A stretch of DNA of 64,000 nt from Treponema sp. Its GTDB lineage: Bacteria; Spirochaetota; Spirochaetia; Treponematales; Breznakiellaceae. The notes under the pieces are model-generated. The model made no database searches and was not told the DNA's origin. It was given only the letters and a program-made list of their open reading frames with translations. Where the stretch lies: NCBI GenBank assembly GCA_031256445.1, contig JAIRQN010000018.1, forward strand, positions 1 through 64,000. Reading direction: 5' to 3'. Shown here in pieces: positions 43,062 to 52,344 of the stretch (the stretch's first letter is position 1; each line of letters opens with the position of its first letter). The position numbers and the translations under genes were made by a program.

Positions 43062-43084
43062 TAATAAATTATAAGGAGATAAAC

Positions 43085-43504
43085 ATGAAAAAATTATTTT
43101 CAAGCGTGATGCTGGTTTCGGCATTGGTATTCGGCGCCTGCGGCGCGGGAAGCGGGATATTAACCGTGACGGATATTCCGGCAAAGTATAACGGAATGTA
43201 CGCGATGATGGAAACGGAGACTCCCGATGGAGATACAATACTTGGCGCGTACGATAAAGGGTTTGGCGGAGTAAAAATATCCGGCGGGAAAGCAAACATT
43301 CCAACATGGTATCTTGAAAATGAAAGCTACTACGAAGATATAAAACCGTATACGGGCAATGAAACAGTTGAAGGAATGCTGATTATCATCAGTAATGATG
43401 ATGGTCAGGAATTTGCCGTTATATTCTTTGAGCATACAAGCATCAGCTTTAAAAAAGGCAGCGCTAAAGTATCCTGTAAAGACGCGGATGGAATCGAGGA
43501 ATAA
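43085..43504 (+). CDS. Small lipoprotein
   Basis: A 139-residue lipoprotein with AAGGAGA before the ATG at 43085 and lipobox FGAC. The mature part is beta-rich (VTDIPAKYNGMYAMMETETP, YDKGFGGVKISGGKANIPTW, FAVIFFEHTSISFKKGSAKV). It resembles the many small lipoproteins of spirochaetes that carry one compact beta-sandwich. No named family. An isolated gene with no clear partner, placed before the J-domain gene. Confidence 0.7.
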   Translation: MKKLFSSVMLVSALVFGACGAGSGILTVTDIPAKYNGMYAMMETETPDGDTILGAYDKGFGGVKISGGKANIPTWYLENESYYEDIKPYTGNETVEGMLIIISNDDGQEFAVIFFEHTSISFKKGSAKVSCKDADGIEE

Positions 43505-43568
43505 TAAACTGCCGGAAAAAACATTTGATAATGCGGAGTATGCGAATGAATTTACGGGACAGTAAAAA

Positions 43569-44684
43569 ATGAACTATTACGAAATATTGAATATCAGCCA
43601 ATACGCCTCGACAGATGAAGTAAACAGGGCGTTCAGATCCCTTGCGAAAAAATATCATCCCGATTTTAACAAGAACTATGACGCGAAAGATAAATTCATG
43701 AGTGTTTACAGGGCGTATTCCGTATTGAAAAGACCGGAAAAAAGAAAATCGTATGACGAATCGATAAATATTAAACCGCAGCCCAAAGATTATTCACATG
43801 AGGAAGAAAAAGAATCGTTTGAATTTTCTGGAAATACCGAAGGCAATATCTGCAGCAACGGCTATTTCGCGTTTAAAGACGGATGGCTTTATTATAATAA
43901 TTTTTCCGGTTTTTGGTCTTCGGGCGAGTTATGCAAAATGCGCCTTGACGGAACAGGCAGGCAAACGCTATTTAACGGAAAATGTTTAAACCTAAATGTA
44001 ATTGGAGACTGGATTTATTATTACAGTTATGACGATAAAGGACATCTTTATAAAATACGCACAGACGGAACAGGCAGGCAAAAATTAAATGACGACAGTA
44101 ATTACTTCGTTCATGCGGCGGAAAACTGGATTTATTACATTAACTGCAATGAAAAAAAGAACAATATTTACAGAATACGCACAGACGGAACAGAAAGGCA
44201 GAAGCTGAATGATGACGAATGCAGGCATCTTAATCTGTCCGGAGGCTGGATTTATTACGAAAATCTCAAAGACGGTTACAGTTTTTACAAAATGCGCACA
44301 GACGGAACGGAAAGGCAAAAAATTATCAATGATCAATGTTACGGAGGCGTTAATGTAACCGGAGGCTGGATTTATTATGTAAGCGGGAATAGCGGCAGCC
44401 GTCTGTGTAAGGTAAAAACAGACGGGACAGGCTTTCGCAAAATCTGCGACAGCGAAGTAAACAGAATTAATGTAGTCGGCGGCTGGATTTATTATGTGGA
44501 TGACATCTTTCACAGCAGAATTTTCAGGATACGCACGGACGGAACGGAAAAGCAGAAATTATGCGATGATAACGCCTTTGAGGTTCATGTAGCGGGGGAC
44601 TGGATATATTACATGAATTATTCCGATAATCAGGCGCTTTACAAAATGCGCACAGACGGAACGCAGAGACAGCGTTTCATATAG
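43569..44684 (+). CDS. J-domain/DUF5050 propeller fusion
   Basis: A 371-residue soluble protein. Residues 1-68 are a J-domain with the HPD motif at 30-32 (KKYHPDFNKNYDAKDKF) and the usual helix II/III spacing. Residues about 95-371 consist of six or seven beta-propeller units of the DUF5050 type (WLYYNNFSGFWSSGELCKMR, then repeated GWIYYxxxxxxxRLCKVKTDGT blocks). J-domains recruit Hsp70/DnaK. A fusion to a propeller implies that it delivers a client bound by the propeller. No signal peptide is visible, so it should act in the cytoplasm. Confidence 0.85.
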   Translation: MNYYEILNISQYASTDEVNRAFRSLAKKYHPDFNKNYDAKDKFMSVYRAYSVLKRPEKRKSYDESINIKPQPKDYSHEEEKESFEFSGNTEGNICSNGYFAFKDGWLYYNNFSGFWSSGELCKMRLDGTGRQTLFNGKCLNLNVIGDWIYYYSYDDKGHLYKIRTDGTGRQKLNDDSNYFVHAAENWIYYINCNEKKNNIYRIRTDGTERQKLNDDECRHLNLSGGWIYYENLKDGYSFYKMRTDGTERQKIINDQCYGGVNVTGGWIYYVSGNSGSRLCKVKTDGTGFRKICDSEVNRINVVGGWIYYVDDIFHSRIFRIRTDGTEKQKLCDDNAFEVHVAGDWIYYMNYSDNQALYKMRTDGTQRQRFI

Positions 44685-44699
44685 TACATTTTAACAGCA

Positions 44700-45827
44700 T
44701 CAGGTAAGCGTTTCATGCGTTTGCGCGAGCTGTTTCATAATCGGCAGCTTCTGAGGGCACTTTTCCTCGCAGGCGCCGCACTGGACGCATTTGGAAGCGT
44801 CCGCGCTTTTTATCCAGCTCCACCCGTTGATGACTTCGTTATACGCGCTTTTCGCGTGTTCCTTTAAATCGTAAACGCGGTATCGATTCATGATTTCAAA
44901 AAGGTAGGGAATGTCAATTCCCTGCGGGCAGGGTTTGCAGTAATTGCAGCCGGTACAGTAAAGTTTCGCGTGGTTTTTGTGTTCTTCCATCATTTTTTTG
45001 ATGTGCTCAAGCTCGCCATCCGTCAAATGGCCGGTGCGTGACGCGACATCGAAATTTTCCTTTACCATGTCCGGATTGCCCATGCCGGAAAGCGCGACAT
45101 CAACATTTTCGTTTGCGAGCACAAAACGCAGCGCCATTTCCGCTGTGCTGATTTTTTTATCTTTTAAAAGACCCTGGATCACTTCGCTGGGAGCGCCGAG
45201 CCTGCCGCCGCCGACAGGCCCCATTACAACAACGCCCAGACCTTTTGACTTTGCGTATGCGATATTTTCTTCGTTGGAACGATCCAGCAAATTATACTGA
45301 ACCAGAGTTGATTCAAAGTATCCTGAATCGATTATTTTTTTATAATTTTCCGCCGCGTCATGATACGAAAAAGAAATATGTTTAATCAGCCCCTGATCTT
45401 TTGCTTTTAGAGCGGCTTCAAGCGGTCCGTACTTTAAACCCTGCCAGCCTTCAAAACTTTTTAATGAAATGCCCCAAAAATGATAAAAGTCAATGTAACC
45501 GGTATCCAGTTTTTTCAGCGAATTTTCCAGGCGCTGCATCCAGTGATCGCCGTCATTGTCTTCAATCGGGTTTTTTGTTGACAGGTACACTTTGTCACGG
45601 TAACCTTTCAGCGCCTTGCCGACCGAATTTTCGCTGAGTTTCTCGCAGTAAAGCGGAGCGGTATCAACATAATTTATACCCATATCAAATGCCTGCCGCA
45701 TGAGCGGAACGGCAAGTTCGTCGTTGACAATTTTTTTACCGTCAACTTCCGTCATTGGCAGCCTCATCGCGCCGAACCCAAGAGCTGAAACTTTCACCCC
45801 GGTTTTTCCAAATTCCTTAAATACCAT
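44700..45827 (-). CDS. Aldo-keto reductase with 4Fe-4S ferredoxin end
   Basis: A 375-residue fusion. Residues 1-265 are an aldo-keto reductase barrel: FGAMRLPMTEVDGKKIVNDE, YVDTAPLYCEKLSENSVGK (Asp and Tyr of the tetrad), STKNP (Lys) and DFYHFWGIS (His). The C-terminal part has a pair of ferredoxin motifs, CTGCNYCKPCPQG and CVQCGACEEKCPQ. Such fusions are common in anaerobes and reduce aldehydes or sugars with electrons from NAD(P)H and the Fe-S clusters. It lies 14 bases downstream of the GH94 gene on the same strand, so it may act on sugar breakdown products. The exact substrate is unknown. Confidence 0.88.
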   Translation of the reverse strand: MVFKEFGKTGVKVSALGFGAMRLPMTEVDGKKIVNDELAVPLMRQAFDMGINYVDTAPLYCEKLSENSVGKALKGYRDKVYLSTKNPIEDNDGDHWMQRLENSLKKLDTGYIDFYHFWGISLKSFEGWQGLKYGPLEAALKAKDQGLIKHISFSYHDAAENYKKIIDSGYFESTLVQYNLLDRSNEENIAYAKSKGLGVVVMGPVGGGRLGAPSEVIQGLLKDKKISTAEMALRFVLANENVDVALSGMGNPDMVKENFDVASRTGHLTDGELEHIKKMMEEHKNHAKLYCTGCNYCKPCPQGIDIPYLFEIMNRYRVYDLKEHAKSAYNEVINGWSWIKSADASKCVQCGACEEKCPQKLPIMKQLAQTHETLT

Positions 45828-45841
45828 AAATACCTCTTTGT

Positions 45842-48235
45842 TTACATTTCCAAAACAACTTCATTCTCCGCTTTCAATGCCGAAGCGGGAATATAATTGC
45901 CTTCCATCGCTTCTCCGTTAACTGTCAATTTATTACAGCCGGTTTCCTTTCCGCCGGGGTTATTCACTTTTATGTTAAGTTTGCGGCCGCGGAAAATTTT
46001 CTCTATTGTAATGGATTTCCACGAAGCGGGAACAGACGGCGACAGGGTTAAGCCTTCAATGCCGGGCCTCAGTCCGAGGATTCCTTCTACGCAGCCGACC
46101 ATGACCGTGCTGGCGGTTCCGGTCAGCCAGTGAACATGGCTGCGGCCTTCGAACGGGCTGTCAACGCTTTCTGTGAACTGCGAATAAACATACGGTTCCA
46201 GAAGGCGGGTATCGGCGATTGTGTTCTGGGCGGACGGACAGCTTTCAAGGTAGTACTCAAACGCGCGTCCGCCGCGGCCAAGCAGCGCTTCGGCCAAAAT
46301 CAGCCAGCCCTGCGACTGCAGGAAGATGCCGCCGTTCTCCTTTGTGGACGGGTTAAAGAGAAGCGCCAGCGCTCCGTCGAACGCGAACTTGCGGTAGGAT
46401 GGAGCCATAAGGCGTGCGCCGTATTTTGTGTTCAGCTCTTTGTGTACTAAATCGAGAATGGCCTTTCCGCGCGCTTCGTCAGCAAAACCTGAGATTACCG
46501 CCCAGCTCTGCGGGTTAAGCCACATGCCCGCTTCCGGATCGCCGGGCTTGCCGACTACGACATCATTCTCGGTGATGCCGCGCACAAAGCGGTCTGTGTC
46601 CCAGCACTTTTCTTCGATAATTTTGCTGAAATGCGTTTTTAATTCCGTCATCTGCGTTTCCGTTGCCGCGTCTTTTTTGAATTTCGCGAACCGGATCATT
46701 ATTCCGAAAGCGTAGTAAAGCTGCATCGCCACGAATACCGAGACGCCGTTTGCGCCTAACCGCAGGCAGTCGTTCCAGTCGGCGTGAAGCCCGGCGGGCA
46801 GTCCGTGAATACCCAAATGGTTCAGCGAAAAATCCACCGCCTTTTTCAGGTGATTATATAAACTGTCCTGTCCTTCGTCAGCGTAGGGAATCACTTCGTC
46901 CAGAAGGGCTGTATTGCCGGTCTCCGCGATATATTTCCATACAGTCGGGAAAAGCCACAGCGCGTCATCCGCGCGGTAGGAAGGATGCCCTGTTCCGGAA
47001 CGGTAAGATTCATCTTCCGGTTTGTCTTCGCTTCCCGGGTTATGGTTGTACTTTACAAGAGGGAGCGCGCCGCCGTGGCTGACCTGGCCTGAAATCATAA
47101 ACCTGATTTTTTCCAGAGCCATTTCCGGATCCAGATGAATAATGCCCTGAATATCCTGAACCGTGTCCCGGAAGCCATAGCCATTGCGCTGTCCGCAGTA
47201 GATAAGAGAGGCGGCGCGCGACCAGATAAAAGTAATAAAGCACTGATACGCGTTCCATGTGTTTATCATATTGTTAAAATCTTCGTTGGGCGTTTTTACT
47301 TTTAAATTATCCAGTTTGCTGTGCCAGTATTTTTTTAATTCGTTTATTTCACAGAAGGAAAGGCCCGCTTCTTCATAACGCGAAACAAGCTCCGCCGCCT
47401 GCGCTTCGCGTTTTTGCCCCAGCAGGAATACAAACTCCGCGCTTTGTCCCGGCGCGAGGTTCAGCGTTGTTTGGAGCGCTCCGCATGGATTCAGGTTGTA
47501 GTTTAAAATTCCGTTCAGCTTTTCCTGTTCCAGGGAAACGGGATTTCCGTAATCGCGGTAATTGCCCAGGAACGCCGCCTTGTCGCCGCAGTAACCTGTC
47601 ACTTTCGCGCCTGCAAGACCGAAGAAACGGGTTTCGACCCTGCTTTCATTGACGGCGTTCAGGCAATTTTCGTTTATTGTCTGAAGAATGAATTTATCTT
47701 TAAAATATGTCCGGGTAATAAACTGCGTGTACTGAAGATTAACCTGATCCTGTTCGTAAAAACTTTCGCAGGTAAATTCGACATAGCCAAATACGGAAAG
47801 AATTCTTGACGAAGGCCCTTTATTTATTATCTTGACATGCCACACTTCATGATCCGCGCCGTGCGGAACATAGTAACAGGCTTCGGAATGAATATCCCTG
47901 TAATCGGCTTCCATCTGGGTATAACCTGTGCCATGCCGGCATACCGATGTATATTCCGATAAGGGCTTGCCAACAGGCTGCCATGACGCAGACCAGTAAT
48001 CCTGTGATTCATCATCGCGTATGTAAATATACCGTCCAGGTCTGTCCTGTTCATTAAAACGATAACGTATTATGCGTCCGGCGGCTCCGCTTTTTACAAA
48101 ACTGTAGCCTCCGGCATTATTTGAAATAATCGCTCCGTAGGCCGGCGAACCAAGGTAATTTGCCCAGGGAGCCGGCGTATCGGGTCTTTTTATAATATAT
48201 TCCCGCTGCTCTGAATCAAAGAATCCGTACCGCAT
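45842..48235 (-). CDS. GH94 phosphorylase (chitobiose/cellobionate type)
   Basis: A 797-residue cytoplasmic glycoside phosphorylase, related to but distinct from the cellobiose phosphorylase at 949. N-terminus REYIIKRPDTPAPWANYLG; then YRFNEQDRPGRYIYIRDDES and DYWSASWQPVGKPLSEY, which resemble chitobiose phosphorylase; GYGFRDTVQDIQGIIHLDPE; LPAGLHADWNDCLRLGANGV, with the likely catalytic Asp at residue 489 (second Asp of ADWND); ENGGIFLQSQGW near the end. The substrate cannot be fixed from sequence: N,N'-diacetylchitobiose or cellobionic acid are the main options. GGAGG precedes the start. The reductase at 44700 is downstream in the same operon. Confidence 0.85.
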   Translation of the reverse strand: MRYGFFDSEQREYIIKRPDTPAPWANYLGSPAYGAIISNNAGGYSFVKSGAAGRIIRYRFNEQDRPGRYIYIRDDESQDYWSASWQPVGKPLSEYTSVCRHGTGYTQMEADYRDIHSEACYYVPHGADHEVWHVKIINKGPSSRILSVFGYVEFTCESFYEQDQVNLQYTQFITRTYFKDKFILQTINENCLNAVNESRVETRFFGLAGAKVTGYCGDKAAFLGNYRDYGNPVSLEQEKLNGILNYNLNPCGALQTTLNLAPGQSAEFVFLLGQKREAQAAELVSRYEEAGLSFCEINELKKYWHSKLDNLKVKTPNEDFNNMINTWNAYQCFITFIWSRAASLIYCGQRNGYGFRDTVQDIQGIIHLDPEMALEKIRFMISGQVSHGGALPLVKYNHNPGSEDKPEDESYRSGTGHPSYRADDALWLFPTVWKYIAETGNTALLDEVIPYADEGQDSLYNHLKKAVDFSLNHLGIHGLPAGLHADWNDCLRLGANGVSVFVAMQLYYAFGIMIRFAKFKKDAATETQMTELKTHFSKIIEEKCWDTDRFVRGITENDVVVGKPGDPEAGMWLNPQSWAVISGFADEARGKAILDLVHKELNTKYGARLMAPSYRKFAFDGALALLFNPSTKENGGIFLQSQGWLILAEALLGRGGRAFEYYLESCPSAQNTIADTRLLEPYVYSQFTESVDSPFEGRSHVHWLTGTASTVMVGCVEGILGLRPGIEGLTLSPSVPASWKSITIEKIFRGRKLNIKVNNPGGKETGCNKLTVNGEAMEGNYIPASALKAENEVVLEM

Positions 48236-48324
48236 GACTGGCCTCCATTAATTTTAAAGATATTAAATTAATTTTATCAGGATAATACCTTTTTATCCAC
48301 CATATATTTCTGTTATTATTAGTT

Positions 48325-50310
48325 ATGGATCTGGAACAGGAAGAAGGTCTGTATGAATTTCTCGAAAACGCCGTTGAACCTTTTACAGTAGAAGATGTTA
48401 CAGGGTATATAAATGTTTCGGGAGGCAAACGCGATAAAAGGCTGTCATTTGAAGTATCTTCTTATCTGGATGTGCGCAAGATCGCCTTTAAACTGGACAG
48501 CCGCCGCTGGATCTCGCGCAGAGGCTGTTTTGAGTCGGCGGTATTTGTAATTACTCCCTCCAGGCTGGAGCTGCTCAACGGGATACTAATTCCCGGCCAC
48601 AGGTGCGTTCCTTTCGCCAATCCGCTGGCTCTGCCCAATCATTATAAATTTTTCTGGGAAGGGAAGATTGTTCCGGCAACCACTACCGAAGCTCCTCCCG
48701 AAGAACTCTATCCCTATTATTGCATTTACGGCGAAGAGTTCGCTCCACAATACATCGCAAGGGATAATCCCAAAAACGAAGAATCGTTTAACGCTGACCC
48801 TTACGAAGATCCGCCTGAGGTTTCCATTCATACGCTTGATATGCGGGCTATCTACCGGGAAAGCGCCTTTGTGCCCGGCGACCGTTTTGTCGTGCGTACA
48901 ATGAACTGGAAGGAGTGCAGTTTCGAGCTGGCAAAAGCCGCCAAAGATGACTGGTCCCGCGAGGATTTGAATAAATGGCTGGAAGCCGCCGAAAGCGGTT
49001 TCGAAGACAGCTTCGCTCTGCTTGGGCCCGGAGCGGGAACGGAAGAACAGACCGCGTTTGCATACTGGTACGGCGGCAAACGCATGAGGGAAATTCCCGC
49101 CTGGTCGCTGGAAGAATTCCTGTATGAAAAAACTGATCGTGTGGAAACTGTGCCTTACGGAATAGAGACGCGCTTCTGGTTCGCAGGCAGGGAAATCCCG
49201 GACATAAAAAAACTTGATAACAGCGCCGTTCCGCCGGACAGGACTTTTATAGAAGACCTGCTGTTTAAAAAGAATATCCCTGTTTCAGAATTTGTGATTC
49301 TTTCTTTTATCAGGGACGCGTTTTACCGCAACGAAAATGATATCGACAAGGTGATAGATCGCATTGTACCGCCGGTAGTGCATCTTGAAGAAACGGAATG
49401 GGATGTAATCGCGGATTATATTTCCGACAGCATGGACGATTTCAGAAAGAGTTATTCAATTTTTATGGATCAGAAGACAGGCCCTGTCCGGCAGCGTGTA
49501 GCGGAATTGCATACGGCTGTGATTGAACTTTCCGCCAGACTACAGAAAGGCGATATTGAAGCCGCCTGGCTGCCAAGGCATACGTTTATCGTACTTTCGC
49601 AGATCCAGGGACACGCCGCGGCTCTTCTTGAAGATCTTGCCTTTGATGATTCTCCTCCCGAAACAGAAATTATCTCCATGGATAATTCTCTTGACAGCAT
49701 GGTTGATACATACGGCGATATAAAAGAACTGATCAATAACGCGATGGACAATTTCAGAAGGAGCAACCTTACCGTAATTCACGGCGGCAAGCCTGGCGGA
49801 CAGTTGTGGCGGATGATTCAGATAGGCATCGGTTCCATTAATGTCTGGAGACGGGCGATTGTTTCTCATGAATGTACCATGAAGGAACTTCACCGGCTGA
49901 TACAGATTGGCATGGATTGGAAGGGAGAGCAGGATTTCAGTTTCAGCTGCGAAACCGGCAGCGGCAAACTGTACCTTAAGGAAGATGTTAAACTGGGCGA
50001 TATAGATTTCCACGGCAAGAAAGAGCTGGTTTATGAATACGGTTCAAAATGGAATATCAAAGTAATAATAATGTCTTCGTATCAGCCGGCAAAAGATGAA
50101 GTAACGCGCTTTGTCGCCGGAGACGGCGCGCCGCCTCCGGAAAATATCGAAGGGCCTCGGCAGTTCAGCAGACTGCTTTTAAATTTGGAATCAGGCGGCA
50201 GTTTGGAAAAGCAGCAGGCAATCCGTGAACTTGGCGCGGATTTCGACCCCGGTCTTTTTGACCTTGACAGAATCAACCGTAATCTGCGCGCCGCCCTGAG
50301 TAATAATTAA
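48325..50310 (+). CDS. pRiA4b ORF-3-like domain protein
   Basis: A 661-residue protein. The C-terminal section (about residues 515-605) fits the plasmid pRiA4b ORF-3-like domain: TMKELHRLIQIGMDWKGEQDFSF, followed by LVYEYGSKWNIKVIIMSS and GDGAPPPENIEG. The preceding 500 residues are not assigned; they hold VYFVITPSRLELLNGILIPG-type strands and long helices (EWDVIADYISDSMDDFRKSY). No signal or membrane segment. The ATG has no strong ribosome site. It points away from the GH94 gene over an 89-base gap. Function is unknown; the domain occurs in widely spread bacterial proteins. Confidence 0.7.
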   Translation: MDLEQEEGLYEFLENAVEPFTVEDVTGYINVSGGKRDKRLSFEVSSYLDVRKIAFKLDSRRWISRRGCFESAVFVITPSRLELLNGILIPGHRCVPFANPLALPNHYKFFWEGKIVPATTTEAPPEELYPYYCIYGEEFAPQYIARDNPKNEESFNADPYEDPPEVSIHTLDMRAIYRESAFVPGDRFVVRTMNWKECSFELAKAAKDDWSREDLNKWLEAAESGFEDSFALLGPGAGTEEQTAFAYWYGGKRMREIPAWSLEEFLYEKTDRVETVPYGIETRFWFAGREIPDIKKLDNSAVPPDRTFIEDLLFKKNIPVSEFVILSFIRDAFYRNENDIDKVIDRIVPPVVHLEETEWDVIADYISDSMDDFRKSYSIFMDQKTGPVRQRVAELHTAVIELSARLQKGDIEAAWLPRHTFIVLSQIQGHAAALLEDLAFDDSPPETEIISMDNSLDSMVDTYGDIKELINNAMDNFRRSNLTVIHGGKPGGQLWRMIQIGIGSINVWRRAIVSHECTMKELHRLIQIGMDWKGEQDFSFSCETGSGKLYLKEDVKLGDIDFHGKKELVYEYGSKWNIKVIIMSSYQPAKDEVTRFVAGDGAPPPENIEGPRQFSRLLLNLESGGSLEKQQAIRELGADFDPGLFDLDRINRNLRAALSNN

Positions 50311-50315
50311 ACCAT

Positions 50316-50378
50316 GTATTCACATGACAGGGAATTAATTATTTTTATTAATTACAACTCTCTTTTTGATGTGAATAC
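50316..50378. repeat. 63-bp palindrome of the TCACATGACAGGG family
   Basis: GTATTCACAT (50316-50325) pairs perfectly with ATGTGAATAC (50369-50378), and an inner AATTAAT/ATTAATT pair flanks a T-rich loop. It contains TCACATGACAGGG (50320-50332), shared with 5694-5706. It sits six bases after one stop codon, between two genes that point at each other, so it could also serve as a two-way terminator. Just beyond, a 17-base-period direct repeat, TAGTTAACTTACTTC, occurs at 50384-50398 and 50401-50415. Confidence 0.6.
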
Positions 50379-50408
50379 CAAAGTAGTTAACTTACTTCAG
50401 TAGTTAAC

Positions 50409-51077
50409 TTACTTCGTTTTAGCCGCGTTGATTATCATATGCAGCGCTTCTTCGTTTGTCGGCGTTGAATTTCTTTCCAGCGTATTGCGCGCGTTGGGCA
50501 GAATTTTCGCGTCAACATCCATAATCGAGTATATTCTGATATAGGTGTATTTTTTGCCGTTAATGGTTACTTCTTCGACATACCGGGGAGCTGTTAATTT
50601 TTTTATATCCTTGTTGGTTTCACTGTCCTGCGGAAGCTGATTTAAGTCTATGCCGAAAGCGGTTTCCGTATTTGTTATGACTTTTAATGCGGCGCGGTAC
50701 GGCGTTTTCATCCTTATGCCCACTACTATCGCAATGGAAATAAAATCAACGATAATCTCGTTCTCTGTCCGGTTTACGATTTTTAAATCCAGCTCGCTTC
50801 TTTTCCCTTTAAAATATCTGGGCTGATTTTCCAAATCCAGCAGCACAGCCACAACCTGTTTTAAAGTCACTTCATCAGAAAAAACATGCGCGTCTGTTTC
50901 AAGAGTAAACCAGTTTTTTCCCAGCGGTACCGCGGATGCCGGCTTTACCATGCCGGGCTTGTTGAGCAGATTTTCAAGCTGCGACTGCGCTCCCGCAGCT
51001 ATTCTGAAAATATTCGCCTGCGCGGAAAGGGGAAGAGCGGTAATAATAAAAACCAATAATATAAAAATCTTTTTCAT
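50409..51077 (-). CDS. Secreted SRPBCC-like protein
   Basis: A 222-residue protein with a cleavable signal peptide (hydrophobic run ending LSAQA, near residue 21). The mature part reads AGAQSQLENLLNKPGMVKPA, LETDAHVFSDEVTLKQVVAV and LLDLENQPRYFKGKRSELDL, then beta strands to the end. This suggests a START/SRPBCC-type lipid or ligand pocket. No lipobox. The last codons overlap the 17-base repeat. It reads toward the pRiA4b gene, and upstream lies the HD-GYP gene in divergent orientation. Function unknown. Confidence 0.65.
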   Translation of the reverse strand: MKKIFILLVFIITALPLSAQANIFRIAAGAQSQLENLLNKPGMVKPASAVPLGKNWFTLETDAHVFSDEVTLKQVVAVLLDLENQPRYFKGKRSELDLKIVNRTENEIIVDFISIAIVVGIRMKTPYRAALKVITNTETAFGIDLNQLPQDSETNKDIKKLTAPRYVEEVTINGKKYTYIRIYSIMDVDAKILPNARNTLERNSTPTNEEALHMIINAAKTK

Positions 51078-51279
51078 ATTTGATAATATACTGCCTGAAT
51101 TGATTTTTTACAAGTGTTAATATTTTAAAAATTCCGCCGGACAGAGACGTTTTTTCCTTGAACTGCGCGTTATGTTTTATTATTGTATATTATGTAACAA
51201 CAAAAGCACTTGTTTTGTACGCGTTATGGTTGTGAGTATTTTTCTTTTGAAATTTGCAGACAACAGAGGTAAAAAAAAA

Positions 51280-52302
51280 TTGAAAATTGTTTTTATTGTA
51301 GATGATAATAATGTAAATCTGGCGGCGGCGGATGATGTTTTATCAGGATACTACCGCGTATTTACCCTGCCGTCCGCTTCTGACATGTTCGATCTTTTGC
51401 ATGATATCAAACCGGATTTAATCCTGCTGGATATTCTTATGCCGGAAATGAACGGGTTTGAAACGCTTAAAGTTTTAAAATCCAGCAGTGAATACGCTGA
51501 CATTCCGGTTATTTTTCTCACCAGCCGGAATGACTCAGTGACGGAATCCCTTGGTTTTGAAAAGGGCGCGGTGGATTTTATCACCAAGCCGTTCTCGGGG
51601 CCGGTTTTGCTTAACAGGATTAAAACACATTTAAATATCGAAGATATTATTTATGAACGCACCAGCAGTTTAAAAAAACTGAAGAACGGCATCGTGTCTG
51701 TTCTTGCCGGTATAGTGGAAAACCGCGACAAGTGGACAGGCGGACACATTGAGCGCATGTCCGGTTATATCAGTCTGTTTTTGGAATCAATCCGCGCGGA
51801 CGAATTATATAAAGATGAGACAGAGAACATGGATTATGAAACGCTGATTTCAGCCTCGCGCCTGCATGATATCGGTAAAATTGTTGTTACAGACGCTATC
51901 CTGAACAAGCGCGATAATCTGACAATTGAAGAAATTGAGGTAATCAAGACACATGCCTCGGAAGGCGAAAGAATAATCGAAGAAATAACGCATACTGCGG
52001 GAGACGAAGCGTTTCTTCAGTGTTCCAGATATTTTGTCGGTTATCATCATGAAAGATGGGACGGCAGCGGTTATCCCTACGGGCTTAAAGGCAAAGATAT
52101 TCCGCTTCCCGGACGCATTATGGCGATTGCCGACGTATATGACGCGCTCGTTACGGAGCGCCCGTACAAGCTGGCGTTTTCACATAATGAAGCGGTAGAA
52201 ATTATTTCTAACAGCAGCGGAGTGCATTTTGATCCCTGCCTGGTGAAGATATTTTTAAAGCTTGAAAAAGAATTTGAAAAGGTGCTGCATGAACATATGT
52301 AA
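51280..52302 (+). CDS. Response regulator with HD-GYP output
   Basis: A 340-residue protein. A TTG at 51280 is the favoured start, with AGAGG about ten bases before it and the receiver opening with LKIVFIVDDNN; a longer in-frame ATG at 51226 adds a hydrophobic stretch without a site. The receiver phosphoacceptor is Asp51 (LILLDILMPEMNG). The HD-GYP domain follows at about 130-330: RLHDIGKIVVTDAILNK holds the HD pair and HHERWDGSGYPYGLKG the GYP motif. HD-GYP proteins break down cyclic di-GMP. The hybrid kinase at 52345 begins 42 bases later and is the likely partner. Confidence 0.88.
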   Translation: MKIVFIVDDNNVNLAAADDVLSGYYRVFTLPSASDMFDLLHDIKPDLILLDILMPEMNGFETLKVLKSSSEYADIPVIFLTSRNDSVTESLGFEKGAVDFITKPFSGPVLLNRIKTHLNIEDIIYERTSSLKKLKNGIVSVLAGIVENRDKWTGGHIERMSGYISLFLESIRADELYKDETENMDYETLISASRLHDIGKIVVTDAILNKRDNLTIEEIEVIKTHASEGERIIEEITHTAGDEAFLQCSRYFVGYHHERWDGSGYPYGLKGKDIPLPGRIMAIADVYDALVTERPYKLAFSHNEAVEIISNSSGVHFDPCLVKIFLKLEKEFEKVLHEHM

Positions 52303-52344
52303 AAAATTTCCGGTTTTTGCGGCGCGAAACCTGCGGAGGCGCAG

